Shown in pieces: positions 1 to 37,630 of a stretch of DNA of 64,000 nt. The stretch is from Amoebidium appalachense (taxonomy: Eukaryota; Ichthyosporea): assembly GCA_963693365.1 (NCBI GenBank), contig CAVNZM010000016.1, positions 5,146,001 through 5,210,000 of the forward strand. Direction: 5' to 3'. A program made the translations under genes and the position numbers. A model generated the notes under the pieces. The model was not told where the DNA came from and ran no database searches. It saw only the letters and a list, made by a program, of their open reading frames with translations. The first letter of the stretch is position 1; every line of letters begins with the position of its first letter.

Positions 1-47
<47 letters not shown>
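1..47. repeat. (AC)n microsatellite at the window edge
   Basis: Uninterrupted AC dinucleotide tract, within the INTS11 intron after exon 14. No exon was found in 1-587. Confidence 0.95.
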
Positions 48-49
<2 letters not shown>

Positions 50-126
50 GACTGAAATATTTGTTTTAAGTTCTTTCTCTTTCTCTCTTATTTTCTCTTT
101 GGTGGTGGTGGTGGTGGGGGGGGGGA

Positions 127-154
<28 letters not shown>

Positions 155-159
<5 letters not shown>

Positions 160-282
160 GATGTATGCGTTAGAGGGTTTGGAAATATGGAGGAGACAAC
201 AGAAAGAAACAACAAAAACGCCACAAAAATGAGAAGTGTGCAGGCAGAAGACACTTGAACAGAGCCCATCATCAGGGGGAGG
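155..282 (+). repeat. Intronic repeat family S2, copy 1
   Basis: Poly-G followed by GATGTATGCGTTAGAGGGTT, then GGAAATATGG and GCAGGCAGAAGACACTTGAA, ending GAGCCCATCATCAGGGG. A second long copy is at 22601-22797 and fragments lie at 5533, 18465, 18891, 23694 and 30462. All are in introns. The 3' module GAGCCCATC-TCAGGGG is shared with family S1. Confidence 0.75.
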
Positions 283-550
283 GGAGGGATTGTTACTTGA
301 ACGTTTGGAAGCAACGAAAACAAGGATAGATGTTCAATATGTATAAAGCAATGAGCAAATCCTCAAAACAAAAGAAGACGATGGGAGGCAGGGAGGAGTA
401 GGGGATTGTGGGGTTGGGGGATGGGGGGATGGGGGATATGTTACGGAGTACGAGGTGCTTCCTTACAACACAATGCAGATGGCAGAGCACACAAAAAGTA
501 TACATAAGCAGGGCGCATCCTCAGGGAGATGGGCCCCCGGTGGGCGGCAG

Positions 551-581
<31 letters not shown>

Positions 582-587
582 ACATAC

Positions 588-11815
<11,228 letters not shown>

Positions 11816-11986
11816 TTTTTGTTTGCTAACGAGTTGATTTTGTGAATGTGAAAGTTGCCACACAGCTCTTCGTACGTATGTATATACAAAGGTCAATCAT
11901 TGAGTACGTTGGCACTGGGATCGTCGAAACGACGAATTCCCGTTTACTGAAAATTCGGTGAGCCATCGACGATCGTCGTGTCGACG

Positions 11987-12093
11987 GGGTTTACACACTT
12001 TTTATTGCGTGGACACTGAGGGAGGCCCAGCCACATTCGACGGCCTACTGCGTTTTCCAGCGCAGCCAATCAAATGTAGCCAGTGACATATGT
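11987..12093 (+). repeat. Dispersed ~107-bp repeat, copy 1 (pair at 53871-53977)
   Basis: The segment beginning GGTTTACACACTTTTTATTG, through TGCGTTTTCCAGCGCAGCC, to GTGACATATGTAC recurs almost identically at 53871. In both places a retroelement-like coding tail lies downstream on the same strand, so it is probably part of the same element family. Confidence 0.8.
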
Positions 12094-12513
12094 ACATGCA
12101 ACGAAATGGGGGACGAACGGTGTTCGCACTGAAACGATGAAACAACGAAAAACCCAAATATGGCTAATGAATTCATTCGAAGCCTGATGGTAATTAGAGC
12201 CAAAACAGTTCGCAAACCAGAGGTCGGATTGAAAATCGACGATTAATCCAAAAAGCGTGACTCCCCGCTTACGTAGGGCTCCCTTTCAAAAAAACGGTTT
12301 TTTTGAATATCCTTATATGGCTAATCTGATCCGAAGGGCTCCCTTTAAGGCAGCCTCCGCTTGAGCGTAGCAGATTACAGAATATTACGCCACCAGCAGA
12401 GCAACACAAGCATCCGTAAACTGCATAAAACGCATATCAAACACCACAAATGATAAATAGAAGTAAAAGGTATAAATATTTCCTATATAGAAAAGGTATA
12501 AGTATCATATATT

Positions 12514-13609
12514 ATGTTTCCCCATATGGTTATGTTTCCCCATATGGTCGAAAAGAGGGTAGAGTTGGCTCGTAAGCGGTTAGCTTTCTTCTCGGCTAAT
12601 ATTTTTAAAGACACACCCCTCCATCCTTCTATTAGACTTACATTTATTCGCACTTTTGTCTTCCCGGCATGTGAATATGGTTTACCCCTTCTCGCCGCTT
12701 GGATCAAGAAAGAGAGAACTAGAGCGCTTAAACCCTTGGCAAATTTCCTTGAAGCAGAAGTTGCCTCCTTTCTATCTAACAACTGTTGTAAACCTGGGCC
12801 TGTAACGCTCTCGATATATGGTCTGGTCCCAATAGCTGCTAGAGTATCCTATCTCGCGCTGAAATTCAATAAGCACATAAGCCGCTTAAAGAAGTATTTG
12901 CCCTCCCACCCTCTCTTCTCTATCCGACCTGTCCCCTCCTCACCTCTCCCCCCCCCTCTTTCCTCCCCTCTCTCTCCCCTTCTCCCCTGGGCACAAATAC
13001 AAATAAACCCCGCAATAGTGTGTGTGTGACTTTGGACTGCCACTTACTTATTAAACATGTACACAATCACAAGATAATCACGCAATATAACAAATGGAAA
13101 AAGATACCAAACGACACTAGACCCGATGAAAGCATACACCTTGAAAAACTAAGCCTTATGTCTCGTTTTATATATACTGACCGCCTCAACCATATTGCCA
13201 AATATGGCACTCGCAAGTGTATAACACCTAAATACATATTACCTTCCTGTAGAACTGGTCTTTCTCTAGCTGATGGTATTATTGATCAATTACCACGCTT
13301 TTACTGTACACGTGCTATACAGTGGAGATCTAATAAGTATAAGGTGGCATCATTTGCATGCCCAAACAACACACACACACACCAGTTTAACCGGTCATGT
13401 ATCGCCAAATGTAGTTTGATAGACCACATAATACCGCAACACACACACGTCACATTCACAACAGACACCCAGAAAGATAGCCTACCTGTAAATTACAACA
13501 TCCTTGATTTTATACTAAACACGCGTAACTACGACCTGTTTATTAGATGTATTGATTGGCTTGAGAAACACATCACTACAAAATTATAGCGCACGCGCAC
13601 ACACACACA

Positions 13610-13662
<53 letters not shown>

Positions 13663-13694
13663 CCAGCTGATACCGAGTGTCCCGAGGGGAGCCC

Positions 13695-13745
<51 letters not shown>
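12514..13745 (+). pseudogene. 3' part of a LINE-like (non-LTR) retroelement with poly-A tail
   Basis: Reading frames at 12514-13029 and 13020-13589 are in different phases, separated near 12950-13020 by a C/T-rich tract. The first contains RLAFFSANIFKD, then HPSIRLTFIRTFVFPACEYG, the kind of segment that follows the reverse transcriptase domain of non-LTR elements (thumb region). The second ends NYNILDFILNTRNYDLFIRC then IDWLEKH before a stop at 13587-13589. An (AC)n tract and a ~47-nt poly-A run (13699-13745) follow, as expected for a retrotransposed 3' end. The RT and endonuclease parts are missing, so it is a 5'-truncated, frame-broken copy. The clade cannot be fixed from this piece. Confidence 0.72.
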
Positions 13746-14159
13746 GGGGAACCCCAACTAATTGATTTCTCCTTGTAGTCTTTATGGTGTCTCGTAGAGA
13801 AAGTAAACCCTGATATATAGTCACCACCCGACATCTATGTACGTGATCATGATATACCGCTGAGGGGATATTCCGAGCAAAACCCCCCCCCCCCATACCT
13901 GAGACTGGTTCTCTTTGCCTCGAGTAAACAGCGTAAACCCCCATATATATCTACCACCTACTGAGGCGGTGTCTTCTTTCTTTTTTTTCTTTTTTTGCCG
14001 CCTGAGTAGATGTTAAAACGTCGCACGTGCGGCAACACGTCAGTACGTGTTTGCATATATATGTGTGTATATGTAAATATATGCCGTTATAAGTAGTCCT
14101 AAGTCCTAACCGGCGACTGGCGACCGACGATCTGCCCGGTGCGAACACCCATCGCGATG

Positions 14160-14237
14160 GATCCGATGCAAGGCCTCCTAAATACCACACCTATTTAGGA
14201 GGCCTTGGTGTGGTATTTAGGAGGCCTTGATCCGATG
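14160..14237. mobile_element. Small palindromic insertion flanked by a 9-bp direct repeat
   Basis: GATCCGATG occurs at 14160-14168 and again at 14229-14237. Between them, 14170-14191 is a perfect reverse complement of 14207-14228 (22 bp), and 14192-14206 also pairs perfectly with 14170-14184. This looks like a miniature hairpin element with a target-site duplication, in the intergenic region upstream of the acyltransferase gene. Confidence 0.7.
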
Positions 14238-14464
14238 TCCGAACCGAGGATCGTTGTTTCGACGATCCTAGCGGCGAACGTACCCAAAAATTACAAATCA
14301 ATTTTATATACACTTGTTGGATAGCTTTATAAGACGAGCATTACCGGTCTTTTTTACGAGATATGTTGAGGATAACATTGGAACTCTGATTATTATTTCT
14401 GCTCAGCAAGACTCTTGCACCTGCAGCTGGCAGACGAGTGACAGGCAACACAAGAAAGAAAAAA

Positions 14465-14624
14465 CAAACAACCTATCTGTTTTTTGTTTTTATTTTTTCT
14501 CTACAACAATACTAGATCCCCCGAGTTAGTATTTCTTGAACAGGCAAACAACCTATTTGTTTTTTGTTTTTATTTGTTCTCTACAACAATACTAGATCCC
14601 CTGAGTTAGTATTTCTTGAACAGG
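14465..14624 (+). repeat. 80-bp tandem duplication directly upstream of the HGSNAT-like gene
   Basis: Two near-identical 80-bp units (14465-14544 and 14545-14624), each running from CAAACAACCTAT through ACAACAATACTAGATCCCC to TTTCTTGAACAGG, end 22 bp before the start codon. They probably lie in the promoter or 5' UTR and differ at only a few positions. Confidence 0.9.
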
Positions 14625-14646
14625 CAAACACCTAGAAATCTCAAAG

Positions 14647-16044
14647 ATGGCTCCGTCAGATGAAACGTCCGCTCTATTGAGACGACCGTCAGACCGACCG
14701 TCCCTCTCGAGTAGTGAATCTTTGAGGGTTGTGTCAGTTGACCAAGCAAGAGGCCTATCTATGCTTCTAATGATACTTGCAAACTACCAGATATCAGGAA
14801 AACACGCATACACTACCCTTAGACATAGCGCGTGGTTCGGTCTAACGCTAGCAGACACGGTTTTCCCCAGCTTCGTTCTACTCTGTGGTGTCTCTATCCC
14901 ACTCTCTCTATCGAAGCATCTACAGCGTGCACAAGAGACACACCACGAAACTTATGGAGCTCGGCTCTGGGCTTGCAGGTACATCTTCCTCCGAATCATC
15001 CGCAGGTCTATTCTACTCTTTCTCTTCGGTCTCTGGGTAAACGAATTTCCCTTTACACGCCCCGATTTCTTTACCAATTTCCGAATTATGGGTGTGTTGC
15101 AGCGCTTTGCTCTATGCTACTTCTTCAACGCATGTTCCTACGTCATCATCCCGTGGAGGTGGGTCCGTTTCGTTCTGCCAATCGCCCTCATAGGGATGTG
15201 GCTCGTGTTGACATTTGGAATATACGTAAGCTGGTTGGGTTGCGAAACAAGGGGCTCTTTGGAGATGGCATGCTGCGCTGAGAGCTTTGTGGACGTGTTT
15301 ATCCTTACCAGACACCACACATACAACCACGCAGTCTACGATCCAGAAGGGTTTTTGGGAACAATGACTGCCTCCCTTACCATGTTTTTGGGCATGTGGA
15401 TAGGTCAAGGATTAGTCTACGAAAAGAACCCCCCCGCCCCAGACTTGGGTGACGATGCCGGTGCGGAGCTTTACTCGGTGGATGGGGTTTTTGCGGAGAA
15501 ATTCAAGGCGAGGGAACGAACTGCGAAGTGGGGTGCGTATGGGTATTTCTTCCTCGTTGTGGGGTTGATCATGGATGCATGTTGGATTCCAATCGGAAAA
15601 CCTCTGTGGACACTCTCTTTCGTTTTTGTGTGCGCGGGGATTACTGTCGGCACTCTAACCGTTTTTTCGTTGCTGTCTGATGTCTATGAGTTTTCGCTGG
15701 GGAATGTTGGGTTTTTGGCTCTGCAGTATACGAGGTCAACACAAGAACGCGTTTTGAAAGCTGTTGAATTTTGCCTTACGATAGCGTGCGTGCCCTTGGA
15801 GGTGTGTTCCGTGGTTGGTCGTAACCCCCTCCTCATCTACCTATTTTCGGAAACATTAGAGCACATTCTTCGCATTTCTCTCACTGATGGAAGGCGGCCA
15901 TGGGACATCATGGCCGAGCACACGTTTCTGCAGTGGTTTGGGCATGGGATGAGCAGCCTGATGTGGTCACTGGCATGGGTTGTTTTCGTTTTTGTGCCCA
16001 CGGCATACTTTTTTGCTTGGAGGGGATGGTTTCTGCGGGTCTGA
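14647..16044 (+). CDS. Heparan-alpha-glucosaminide N-acetyltransferase-like membrane acyltransferase
   Basis: A single uninterrupted frame of 465 aa. HGSNAT-family proteins move acetyl groups from cytosolic acetyl-CoA across the lysosomal membrane to glucosamine ends of heparan sulfate. Residues 26-40 (LRVVSVDQARGLSML) and 58-80 (LRHSAWFGLTLADTVFPSF and following) match the family core; H60 sits where the animal enzyme has its active-site histidine. There are about ten hydrophobic segments, and a late NPLLIYLFSE motif. The N-terminus has ETSALL (residues 6-11), an acidic dileucine-type endolysosomal sorting signal. It lacks the lumenal N-terminal extension of the vertebrate enzyme, so the exact substrate is uncertain. 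Intronless, unlike its spliced neighbours. No catalytic residue appears lost. Confidence 0.88.
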   Translation: MAPSDETSALLRRPSDRPSLSSSESLRVVSVDQARGLSMLLMILANYQISGKHAYTTLRHSAWFGLTLADTVFPSFVLLCGVSIPLSLSKHLQRAQETHHETYGARLWACRYIFLRIIRRSILLFLFGLWVNEFPFTRPDFFTNFRIMGVLQRFALCYFFNACSYVIIPWRWVRFVLPIALIGMWLVLTFGIYVSWLGCETRGSLEMACCAESFVDVFILTRHHTYNHAVYDPEGFLGTMTASLTMFLGMWIGQGLVYEKNPPAPDLGDDAGAELYSVDGVFAEKFKARERTAKWGAYGYFFLVVGLIMDACWIPIGKPLWTLSFVFVCAGITVGTLTVFSLLSDVYEFSLGNVGFLALQYTRSTQERVLKAVEFCLTIACVPLEVCSVVGRNPLLIYLFSETLEHILRISLTDGRRPWDIMAEHTFLQWFGHGMSSLMWSLAWVVFVFVPTAYFFAWRGWFLRV

Positions 16045-16181
16045 ATGTGGGGTGATCACTGAAGAGTGAAGTAAGGATGTTTGTTGAGATGACTTGAGTG
16101 TATAGTTCAGTTTTTCCCCAACTCACCTCATTGTTTTCCGAGCTGTGGTGGTGTGCATGTAGATTTTTTTTTATTTTTTTT

Positions 16182-16232
<51 letters not shown>

Positions 16233-17728
16233 TGGATGACAGAACCCGTGCAATCTATCTGTTTGGCATAGGCAAAGGCATGTAAATGTTTCATATCATG
16301 ATCGCAAAGAGCAGTTTTCGTCTTAAAAGCTTGTGTTCGCGTAAGCATGTATTTAGAATGTGTAGATGTGTACGTCTAAGACTTTGTACTAGGTACGGGA
16401 CACAATGACCACGATTCCACCAATACTGTTGTTTTATAGACGAGAGAATTGTGAATGATACCTACAGGCGGCTTACATGTGCACCACATACACACGGGCG
16501 CCTGCAAAAAAAAAAAACACCAGCATTCATGATCACACAACACTCACATATACTCTAGCGAGTCAAGACAAAAACATGTATATACACATTCGCACACGTA
16601 CACGCACTCGTGCGTATACATTACCAGACACCAATATTGATAATGTCAACAACATCTGGTTTAAATACTGCGGGCCAAATTTAAAGGGGAGGGAAGGGGG
16701 GGGGTGGGGGGGGTGGGGATCCTGGATTCAAATCGGATAAGAATTATTGATGCTAGTGCTCCGTGGACTGCACTCGATACACGTGTTGGTCAAAGATATC
16801 GATCCAGGATCTAATATTAGTCTTGCATTGCGAACAATTGAACGTTATTTTTACTGCTATTCAGAGTTCTCAATCTCGTTATCATAAACCCAAAACTTTT
16901 AGTAGGAATATGTACATAGGGACTCACATTTATGCTTGTTCTTTTTGTGCCTATACCCATTAGTTAATATTCAATACAAACCTGTAACCATGAATAGGCC
17001 GGTAGTTGTCTTGTCACGTGTGTTATATAGTCTCGGGACATCGATCATGATCCCCACGGCCCTCCCCCCCCCCCCCCCCCCCCCCCCTCCCCACACACAC
17101 ACACACACCCTGCCCCGTTCTCCCCCGGGCTCTTCACACACACACATACCCCCCCCCCCCCCCCCCCCCCCCCCCCACACACACACCCATACCCCCCCCC
17201 CCACACACACACACAGACCCACACGCACACGCACATGCAGGGGAAAAAAACAAAACAAAAAAAAAAACACATCGGCGCACCCACCTTCCTCACACCCAAC
17301 CTCTCTTTATTTTTGCAGACACCGCCCTTTCAGTGCGACTGTACCAACATATGCATGTGCGCATATCCGTTGACCGTGGTCCCTTAATGGCGTGGGTGAG
17401 TGGGTACGTGTCTCTGGTGCAGAGCTCGAGTGAGGATCATTGCACTTATATTGGCCGTTCCTACCGGCCAGTCCGGTGACACGACATGGGCCCCATGTGT
17501 GCATGGATATGTACATGTACAGATGTATTACACACCCCTGTGTTATTGGTCATCTACTACATGGCCATTAGCGCTATAGCTAGAACCTCCCCCCACCCCC
17601 CACCCACCCCCCACCCCCAATTTGCCGCCCGAAACAAAACGTGCATCAATTGAAGTTAAGACTTCATGAGACAAGAGTCACAAGCTTAAGAGAGGCCGTT
17701 CATTGGCCGGTAGGTTGTGCCGATAACG
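16045..17728. other. Intergenic, convergent 3' ends
   Basis: Lies between the 3' ends of the HGSNAT-like (plus) and SMYD5-like (minus) genes. It holds a poly-G run (16193-16230), poly-C/CA tracts (17067-17270) and short C-rich tracts near 17590. No coding segment with family similarity was found. Confidence 0.7.
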
Positions 17729-32448
<14,720 letters not shown>

Positions 32449-34195
32449 TTTCTCGTTGACGATCAAGACCTCTCTAGTCCTTGCAAGCTCTCACTATGAC
32501 AGAAAGTGTCCGTTACACTACTACAGTATTAGGTGCTAAGAAGACTTGGTTCGATTCTACGACCCAAGAGAACGACTGAGTTCCTTGCATGTGTGGGTCC
32601 CTCCTATCTTCAGTTAGCCTTTTATATCTTTACGACTTAAGTCTATATTCATATATATATGGTAGCACATAAGGAGTATCATACGTATACAGCCCGACAT
32701 CATATATATTATAACTTGTCTGACATTTGGGCCTTCCACGGCCGGCGCGCCACCTTTCCGTTCATTCGGCTATATATGAGTAATTCATGAACGCGTGGTC
32801 GTTGCACACGTGGGAGTGGCATGCACGTCACCAGTACCGCTTGATTCCTGGGCCGCGCACACACACCGCGCGCCGCACCCGCAGGTGCTGCGCACAAAAA
32901 ACCCCAACAAATTGAAAGATAAATATGTATAGAGGTGAAAAATATAATGGGTTGCAGCTACAGCTTTGTCTTAGAGAAAATAAGTGCTTGTCCACATACT
33001 TGAAAACTGAACTTGCTAAAAATAGGGACGAAAACCGTTTGAAATTGCTTGATTATGATTAGAGGAATAACTGCTTGGAATGTCGCGAATCGACCAATCA
33101 CAATTGTAAATGAACATCACCCTCTACCTGCACTACAATAGGGTCTTTTTCCCTTCTTCCGAGTTCGTTGTAAATCTTTAGAAGCCGGGTTAAAATTTTG
33201 GTTGTAGCAGTCACATATTACATAAGCATGCAAACCATAAAAAGAGTTATTATAAATCATTTTTATTGGGTGTTTTATGACTTTAAATTTATATTGATCG
33301 TACATATGCACAATTCTCATCATCATGTATTTCCTATTTAGACTAAGTAGATAATCCTGATATTACGTCTATTGACTATCTATTAAACCACCTGGTTTAG
33401 CGAGTCTTCTAGGGTGTATGATTTTCCTTTTGACTGAATTTATTCGACGGAACCCTCTACTTTGACGATGGCATCGATGATCAATAAAGTCATAATTAAA
33501 AAAAGTCTTCAATGATGATTTTGGTTTTTGAGGACTTTTTGGGGAGTTTAGGGAAGCTCGATGACGGATAAATTGAATCAACTTCTAATGAGCTAAACCA
33601 ATCGCAATTCGCCGAATGCATTCCTTTCCCAAGTTACGGCGTGATATATTTTGAAACACAACCCTCAAAAACGTACGTGTTCGTAACTACACACTTGTAC
33701 ACGAAGGCCATTTCCAGTAGTTTGTAGAAAAAGCGAAAGCTTTTAACGGAGGAATAGTTTATCATCTCCTCCGTGTCCGAGAGTACGGATTTTTGTGTTT
33801 CTCCTTCGCTGAGATATCTGTGATATCCCCAATGCCCCTACTTTGACGATGGCATCGATGTCCGATGATCAATAAAGTCATTAAATAAAAAAAATCTTCA
33901 ATGATGATTTTGGTTTTTGAGGACTATTTGGGGAGTTTAGGGAAGCTCGATGACGGATAAATTGAATCAACTTCTAATGAGCTAAACCAATCGCAATTCG
34001 CCGAATGCATTCCTTTCCCAAGTTACGGCATGATATATATTGAAACACAACCTTCACAAACGTACGTGTTCGTAACTACACACTTGTACACGAAGGCCAT
34101 TTCCAGTAGTTTGTAGAAAAAGCGAAAGCTTTTAACGGAGGAATAGGGGACCTTAGTGTTGGTGTTAGGGTGGAATCGTTTTCCCATTATCAAAC
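32449..34195. promoter_or_regulatory. Divergent intergenic region with a ~300-bp direct duplication
   Basis: Separates the start codons of the SMYD5-like (minus) and antiporter (plus) genes, so it should hold both promoters. Segment 33463-33763 (from CTTTGACGATGGCATCGATG to TTTTAACGGAGGAATAG) recurs at 33841-34147, about 96 percent identical by eye, ending 48 bp before the antiporter ATG. It has none of the poly-G/GT repeats typical of the introns. No coding sequence recognised. Confidence 0.75.
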
Positions 34196-36646
34196 ATGGG
34201 ACTCAATCACGATGAGATGAGTGTGTTTACGGGGCAGAGCCCCATCGCTGCCCCCTTCACCATGCTCATTTGCCAAGTGTGCATAGTCATCACGGTTGCG
34301 CGTGTGTTCGGGGAGCTAGCAAGGTTTGCCAAGCAGCCTAAAGTCGTAGGTGAAATTTTCGCCGGTCTTCTCATGGGCCCTTCGCTTCTTGGTAACATCG
34401 ATTGGTGGAGTAGTACCATATTCCCCGTCAAGTCCTTGGCTAACCTTCGCCTGTTCTCCGAATTCGGCCTCGTTTTTTACATGTTCATGGTCGGCTGTGA
34501 GATGGACATGACAATGGTGAAGAGCAACTTGAAAAATGCTACTCTAATCTCCTCCATTTGCGTTATCATACCCTTTGCCGCCGGTGTCGCTCTGGCACCC
34601 CTCTACTGGCATGTTATCGACGATGACCCAACCATGAACGTTTCGTTTTGGCCGTTTGCAATTTTCACCGGAGTCGCCATGTCCATCACTGCTTTTCCTA
34701 TTCAGGCGCGCATCATCACCCAGATGGGTATGACCTACGATGTTGTCGGCGTGACGGTCTTGTCTGCGGCTGCCCTTGACGATGTTGTAGCATGGTGCCT
34801 GCTGGCTCTAGTCACTGCCCTCGTCACCGCCAGCAACCCCATGACCTTCGTGTGGGTATGTGTTTCCACCACCGGGTTTGTTCTCTTTAGCATTCTTGCA
34901 GTTCAGCCGCTCCTCGAGAGGGCTCTCAGGTGGCACTACAGCCGCGGCGGGAAGCTTTCGCTTAATCTCGTAGCAGCCTCGTGTGTGTTCGCTCTGTTGG
35001 GGGCATGGATCACCCGTGCCTTCGGTATCAACGCTATTTTCGGCGCTTTCATCGCTGGCGCTGCTCTCCCCCGGCACGCCAACTTCTCCTACCAGGTGAT
35101 GGCAAAGATAGAAGATTTCGTCCTTGCCGTTCTCCTTCCTCTCTATTTCGCCTTCACCGGTCTTCGCACAAAGGTCAACAGCATCAGCAGCGCCGAATCT
35201 GTCGGGTTGATGATCCTCGCCTGTGTTGTTGCCACTCTGTCAAAGTTTATCCCCGGCGCCGGAATGGCTCGTTTCCTCGGCTTTCCCTGGCGTGAAAGCG
35301 TTACTGTTGGTATAATGATGAATTGCAAGGCGCTCATTGAGCTCATTGCTCTCAATGCCGGTCTGGATGCAGGAGCCATCAACACCGCCTTTTTCACCAT
35401 GTTTGTGCTCATGGCACTTTGGACCACCGCCATCACCTTCCCCGTTATTTCCTACACGTACCCTCTCTCCTACCGCCAGGCTCGCGATGCCAAGAACATG
35501 ACATCAGCGTCGGGCGATGGTAATGTTTCCACCGCCGACGATCTTAAGAAATTGAGCGAGAAGGAGTTAAACATCGCCGTGCCCTTCTACTCTAGCGTCG
35601 ACGTACAACCTGTTGTTGACTTTTTGTCTGCGGCTTACGGAGGGAGCGAGCAGAAGGGGGCCGTTACAGCTCTCCGTCTTCGCGAGGTAGACGATAGAAC
35701 AACGGGTTTGGTAAACGCACAACACAATAGCTCAGTGGGTATTATCGACGCCGAGTTTGAGCTTTTCTCCTCGAAATGCCAAACGGTAGGGTTGGAGGCA
35801 CGCCTACACAGCACCCCGTTCACTCACGACGGTGTGGTGGCTGACGTAGCAACGACTCTAAACAACACCACGCCCGTCCCCGATATGTTCGTTGCTCCAT
35901 GGAGCGCGCGTTCCAGTGACGTGCAGGTACATAACGCACTGACCCCGGACCTCCTCTCCTCTGCCCTAAGCATAATCCCTCAGCGCGTAGGCGTGTTTGT
36001 CCCCTCCGCCCACCCGACCGCCGCCGCCGCCCCCAAAACTGGACAAATTGTCGTCGTTTCATTCGGCGCCGATTTCGAACGCGACACGGTCGTTCAAGCT
36101 TTGCGATTGGCCAACCGCGCCGGAGTAACGTGCCATGTTTTGGCTTGCACAGACCCAACGTCGGCGAATTCGAACGGGGAGGACCGCCCTCCCTCTCCGA
36201 AAACCAAAGACAACCTCCACGAAACGAACCAATCGCACCCGCACAGCCTAGACGTCGACTCGCACGAAAACCTACCCACACTCGTTGACACGCAGTTCAT
36301 GCAAACTGTCGGCGAGCTCGCGGTGAACAGCAACGGGCGTGTCGTTCTGACAAAGATTGCGGCTTCCTCGCTTCCTGATAAATTACAATCTCTAATCGGA
36401 GATGTCGACGTCCCCGTGCGATTGGTTGTTTGCAGTACGTCAGTGCCTGTGTGGGTGCAAAGAACGATGGAGAGTCACGTGACTGCTGCTACGTCGCAGA
36501 GCCACGGTGGTGGGGATCATGGAAACAGGAAGAAGGTTCTAGGCCACGCTGGCGCGCTCGTGTGCGCGGCTGCACCGTCTGTTCCCTTGCTGTGCGTGAG
36601 ACATACGCTTACGCAGGCGCGCGCTAATGCTAGCGGTGATGTGTGA
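34196..36646 (+). CDS. CPA2-type monovalent cation/H+ antiporter (KefB/KHA1/CHX-like)
   Basis: A single 816-aa frame without introns. CPA2 antiporters exchange K+ or Na+ for protons; eukaryotic members sit in endomembranes or the plasma membrane. Residues ~15-430 form about 12 hydrophobic segments, with VGEIFAGLLMGPSLLG (51-66), ITAFPIQARIITQMG (164-178) and the ion-binding ALDDVVAW (193-200, double aspartate, the electrogenic-type signature), plus a later FGAFIAGAALPRH. Residues ~440-816 are hydrophilic and resemble the cytosolic regulatory tail of CHX/KHA1 proteins, in part like a degenerate nucleotide-binding (Usp-like) fold; that last point is inference. The start ATG follows ATCAAAC. Its high-GC, even codon use contrasts with the flanking repeats. 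Ion specificity and compartment cannot be read from sequence. Confidence 0.92.
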   Translation: MGLNHDEMSVFTGQSPIAAPFTMLICQVCIVITVARVFGELARFAKQPKVVGEIFAGLLMGPSLLGNIDWWSSTIFPVKSLANLRLFSEFGLVFYMFMVGCEMDMTMVKSNLKNATLISSICVIIPFAAGVALAPLYWHVIDDDPTMNVSFWPFAIFTGVAMSITAFPIQARIITQMGMTYDVVGVTVLSAAALDDVVAWCLLALVTALVTASNPMTFVWVCVSTTGFVLFSILAVQPLLERALRWHYSRGGKLSLNLVAASCVFALLGAWITRAFGINAIFGAFIAGAALPRHANFSYQVMAKIEDFVLAVLLPLYFAFTGLRTKVNSISSAESVGLMILACVVATLSKFIPGAGMARFLGFPWRESVTVGIMMNCKALIELIALNAGLDAGAINTAFFTMFVLMALWTTAITFPVISYTYPLSYRQARDAKNMTSASGDGNVSTADDLKKLSEKELNIAVPFYSSVDVQPVVDFLSAAYGGSEQKGAVTALRLREVDDRTTGLVNAQHNSSVGIIDAEFELFSSKCQTVGLEARLHSTPFTHDGVVADVATTLNNTTPVPDMFVAPWSARSSDVQVHNALTPDLLSSALSIIPQRVGVFVPSAHPTAAAAPKTGQIVVVSFGADFERDTVVQALRLANRAGVTCHVLACTDPTSANSNGEDRPPSPKTKDNLHETNQSHPHSLDVDSHENLPTLVDTQFMQTVGELAVNSNGRVVLTKIAASSLPDKLQSLIGDVDVPVRLVVCSTSVPVWVQRTMESHVTAATSQSHGGGDHGNRKKVLGHAGALVCAAAPSVPLLCVRHTLTQARANASGDV

Positions 36647-37599
36647 GTGTGGTGTGGTCATTTCATGTTAAAAGTAATAAGACGGTCATTGGTTTGTTAT
36701 AAATATATATATGTTAGTATACTGGCATTTATGAATTGAAGGTGATGAGATTTGAATTGGGTCGATTATTGGTCAGTTTATCGTGTGTAGATATAGCGCA
36801 AATATGTCCCGGGCAAATATGTCACGGAATGTATTATTTTGTGCAAGATCCGGGTGCCACAATATAAAATAAGTTTAGTTGTGATAGATGCATCACTGAG
36901 CTGCTGCCAGCTGTGCACGGTGTGTGTGTCCTGTTCATGTGCGCATACAGTTTCTTTCTTTCTTCTTTCTTTCTTTTTTTCCTTTTTCTTTTTTTTTTTT
37001 TTTTTTTTTTCCTTTTGTGCGCTGGTGCATGGAGGGAAGGAAACTTCGAGGGCCGGGGGGGGGGGGGGGGGGGGGGGGGTTGGAGGGGGGGCATGCAGGG
37101 GCAGCATGTTCATGTTTCTCTTGCATGCCTTAGCGAACAATATATGGTTCTGAAGAACTTACTCTAGCTGAGGTCCTAGGAAAATCCCCCACATGCTGCA
37201 CATGATTGCCCGGGGAAGGAGGTGGAAAAGAGCAGGGGTGGCCGGGGACCGGTGGGCCAGGGGAGGGCGGAGGGGGGTTGGGGGGGGGGGGGGGGGGGGG
37301 GGGGGTTCCTTACAGTGTGTTTTCATTCATATTGGGCTGTGTCGCCTGTATGCGTGATGATGGACATACATGCTTGCTCGAGAGGGAGGGCCGGGTGGGC
37401 GGAGCTCGAAGGTGGGGGGGGGGGGGAGGGGGGCGCAGAGGAATTTTGCTCCTGTTGCTGCAGTCTAAAAGGGCAGAAGACCCGGTGGGGCAGTACGTTG
37501 CAGAGGATGATTGGGTGTAGAAGCTATCTGATGCCAAGGGGGTAGGGGAAGGTGTGTGCGGGGGAGGGGGGAGGGGGAGCTACGAGTGACTGTGTGTGT

Positions 37600-37630
<31 letters not shown>

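Noticed and set aside
1-587. Search for the next INTS11 exon (SAHAD motif)
   Set aside because: Only AC repeat, poly-G and S1/S2 repeat sequence were found; the exon must lie beyond the left edge.
32540-32566. B-box-like GGTTCGATTC
   Set aside because: The surrounding bases do not form a T-stem or acceptor stem, and no A-box lies at the right distance.
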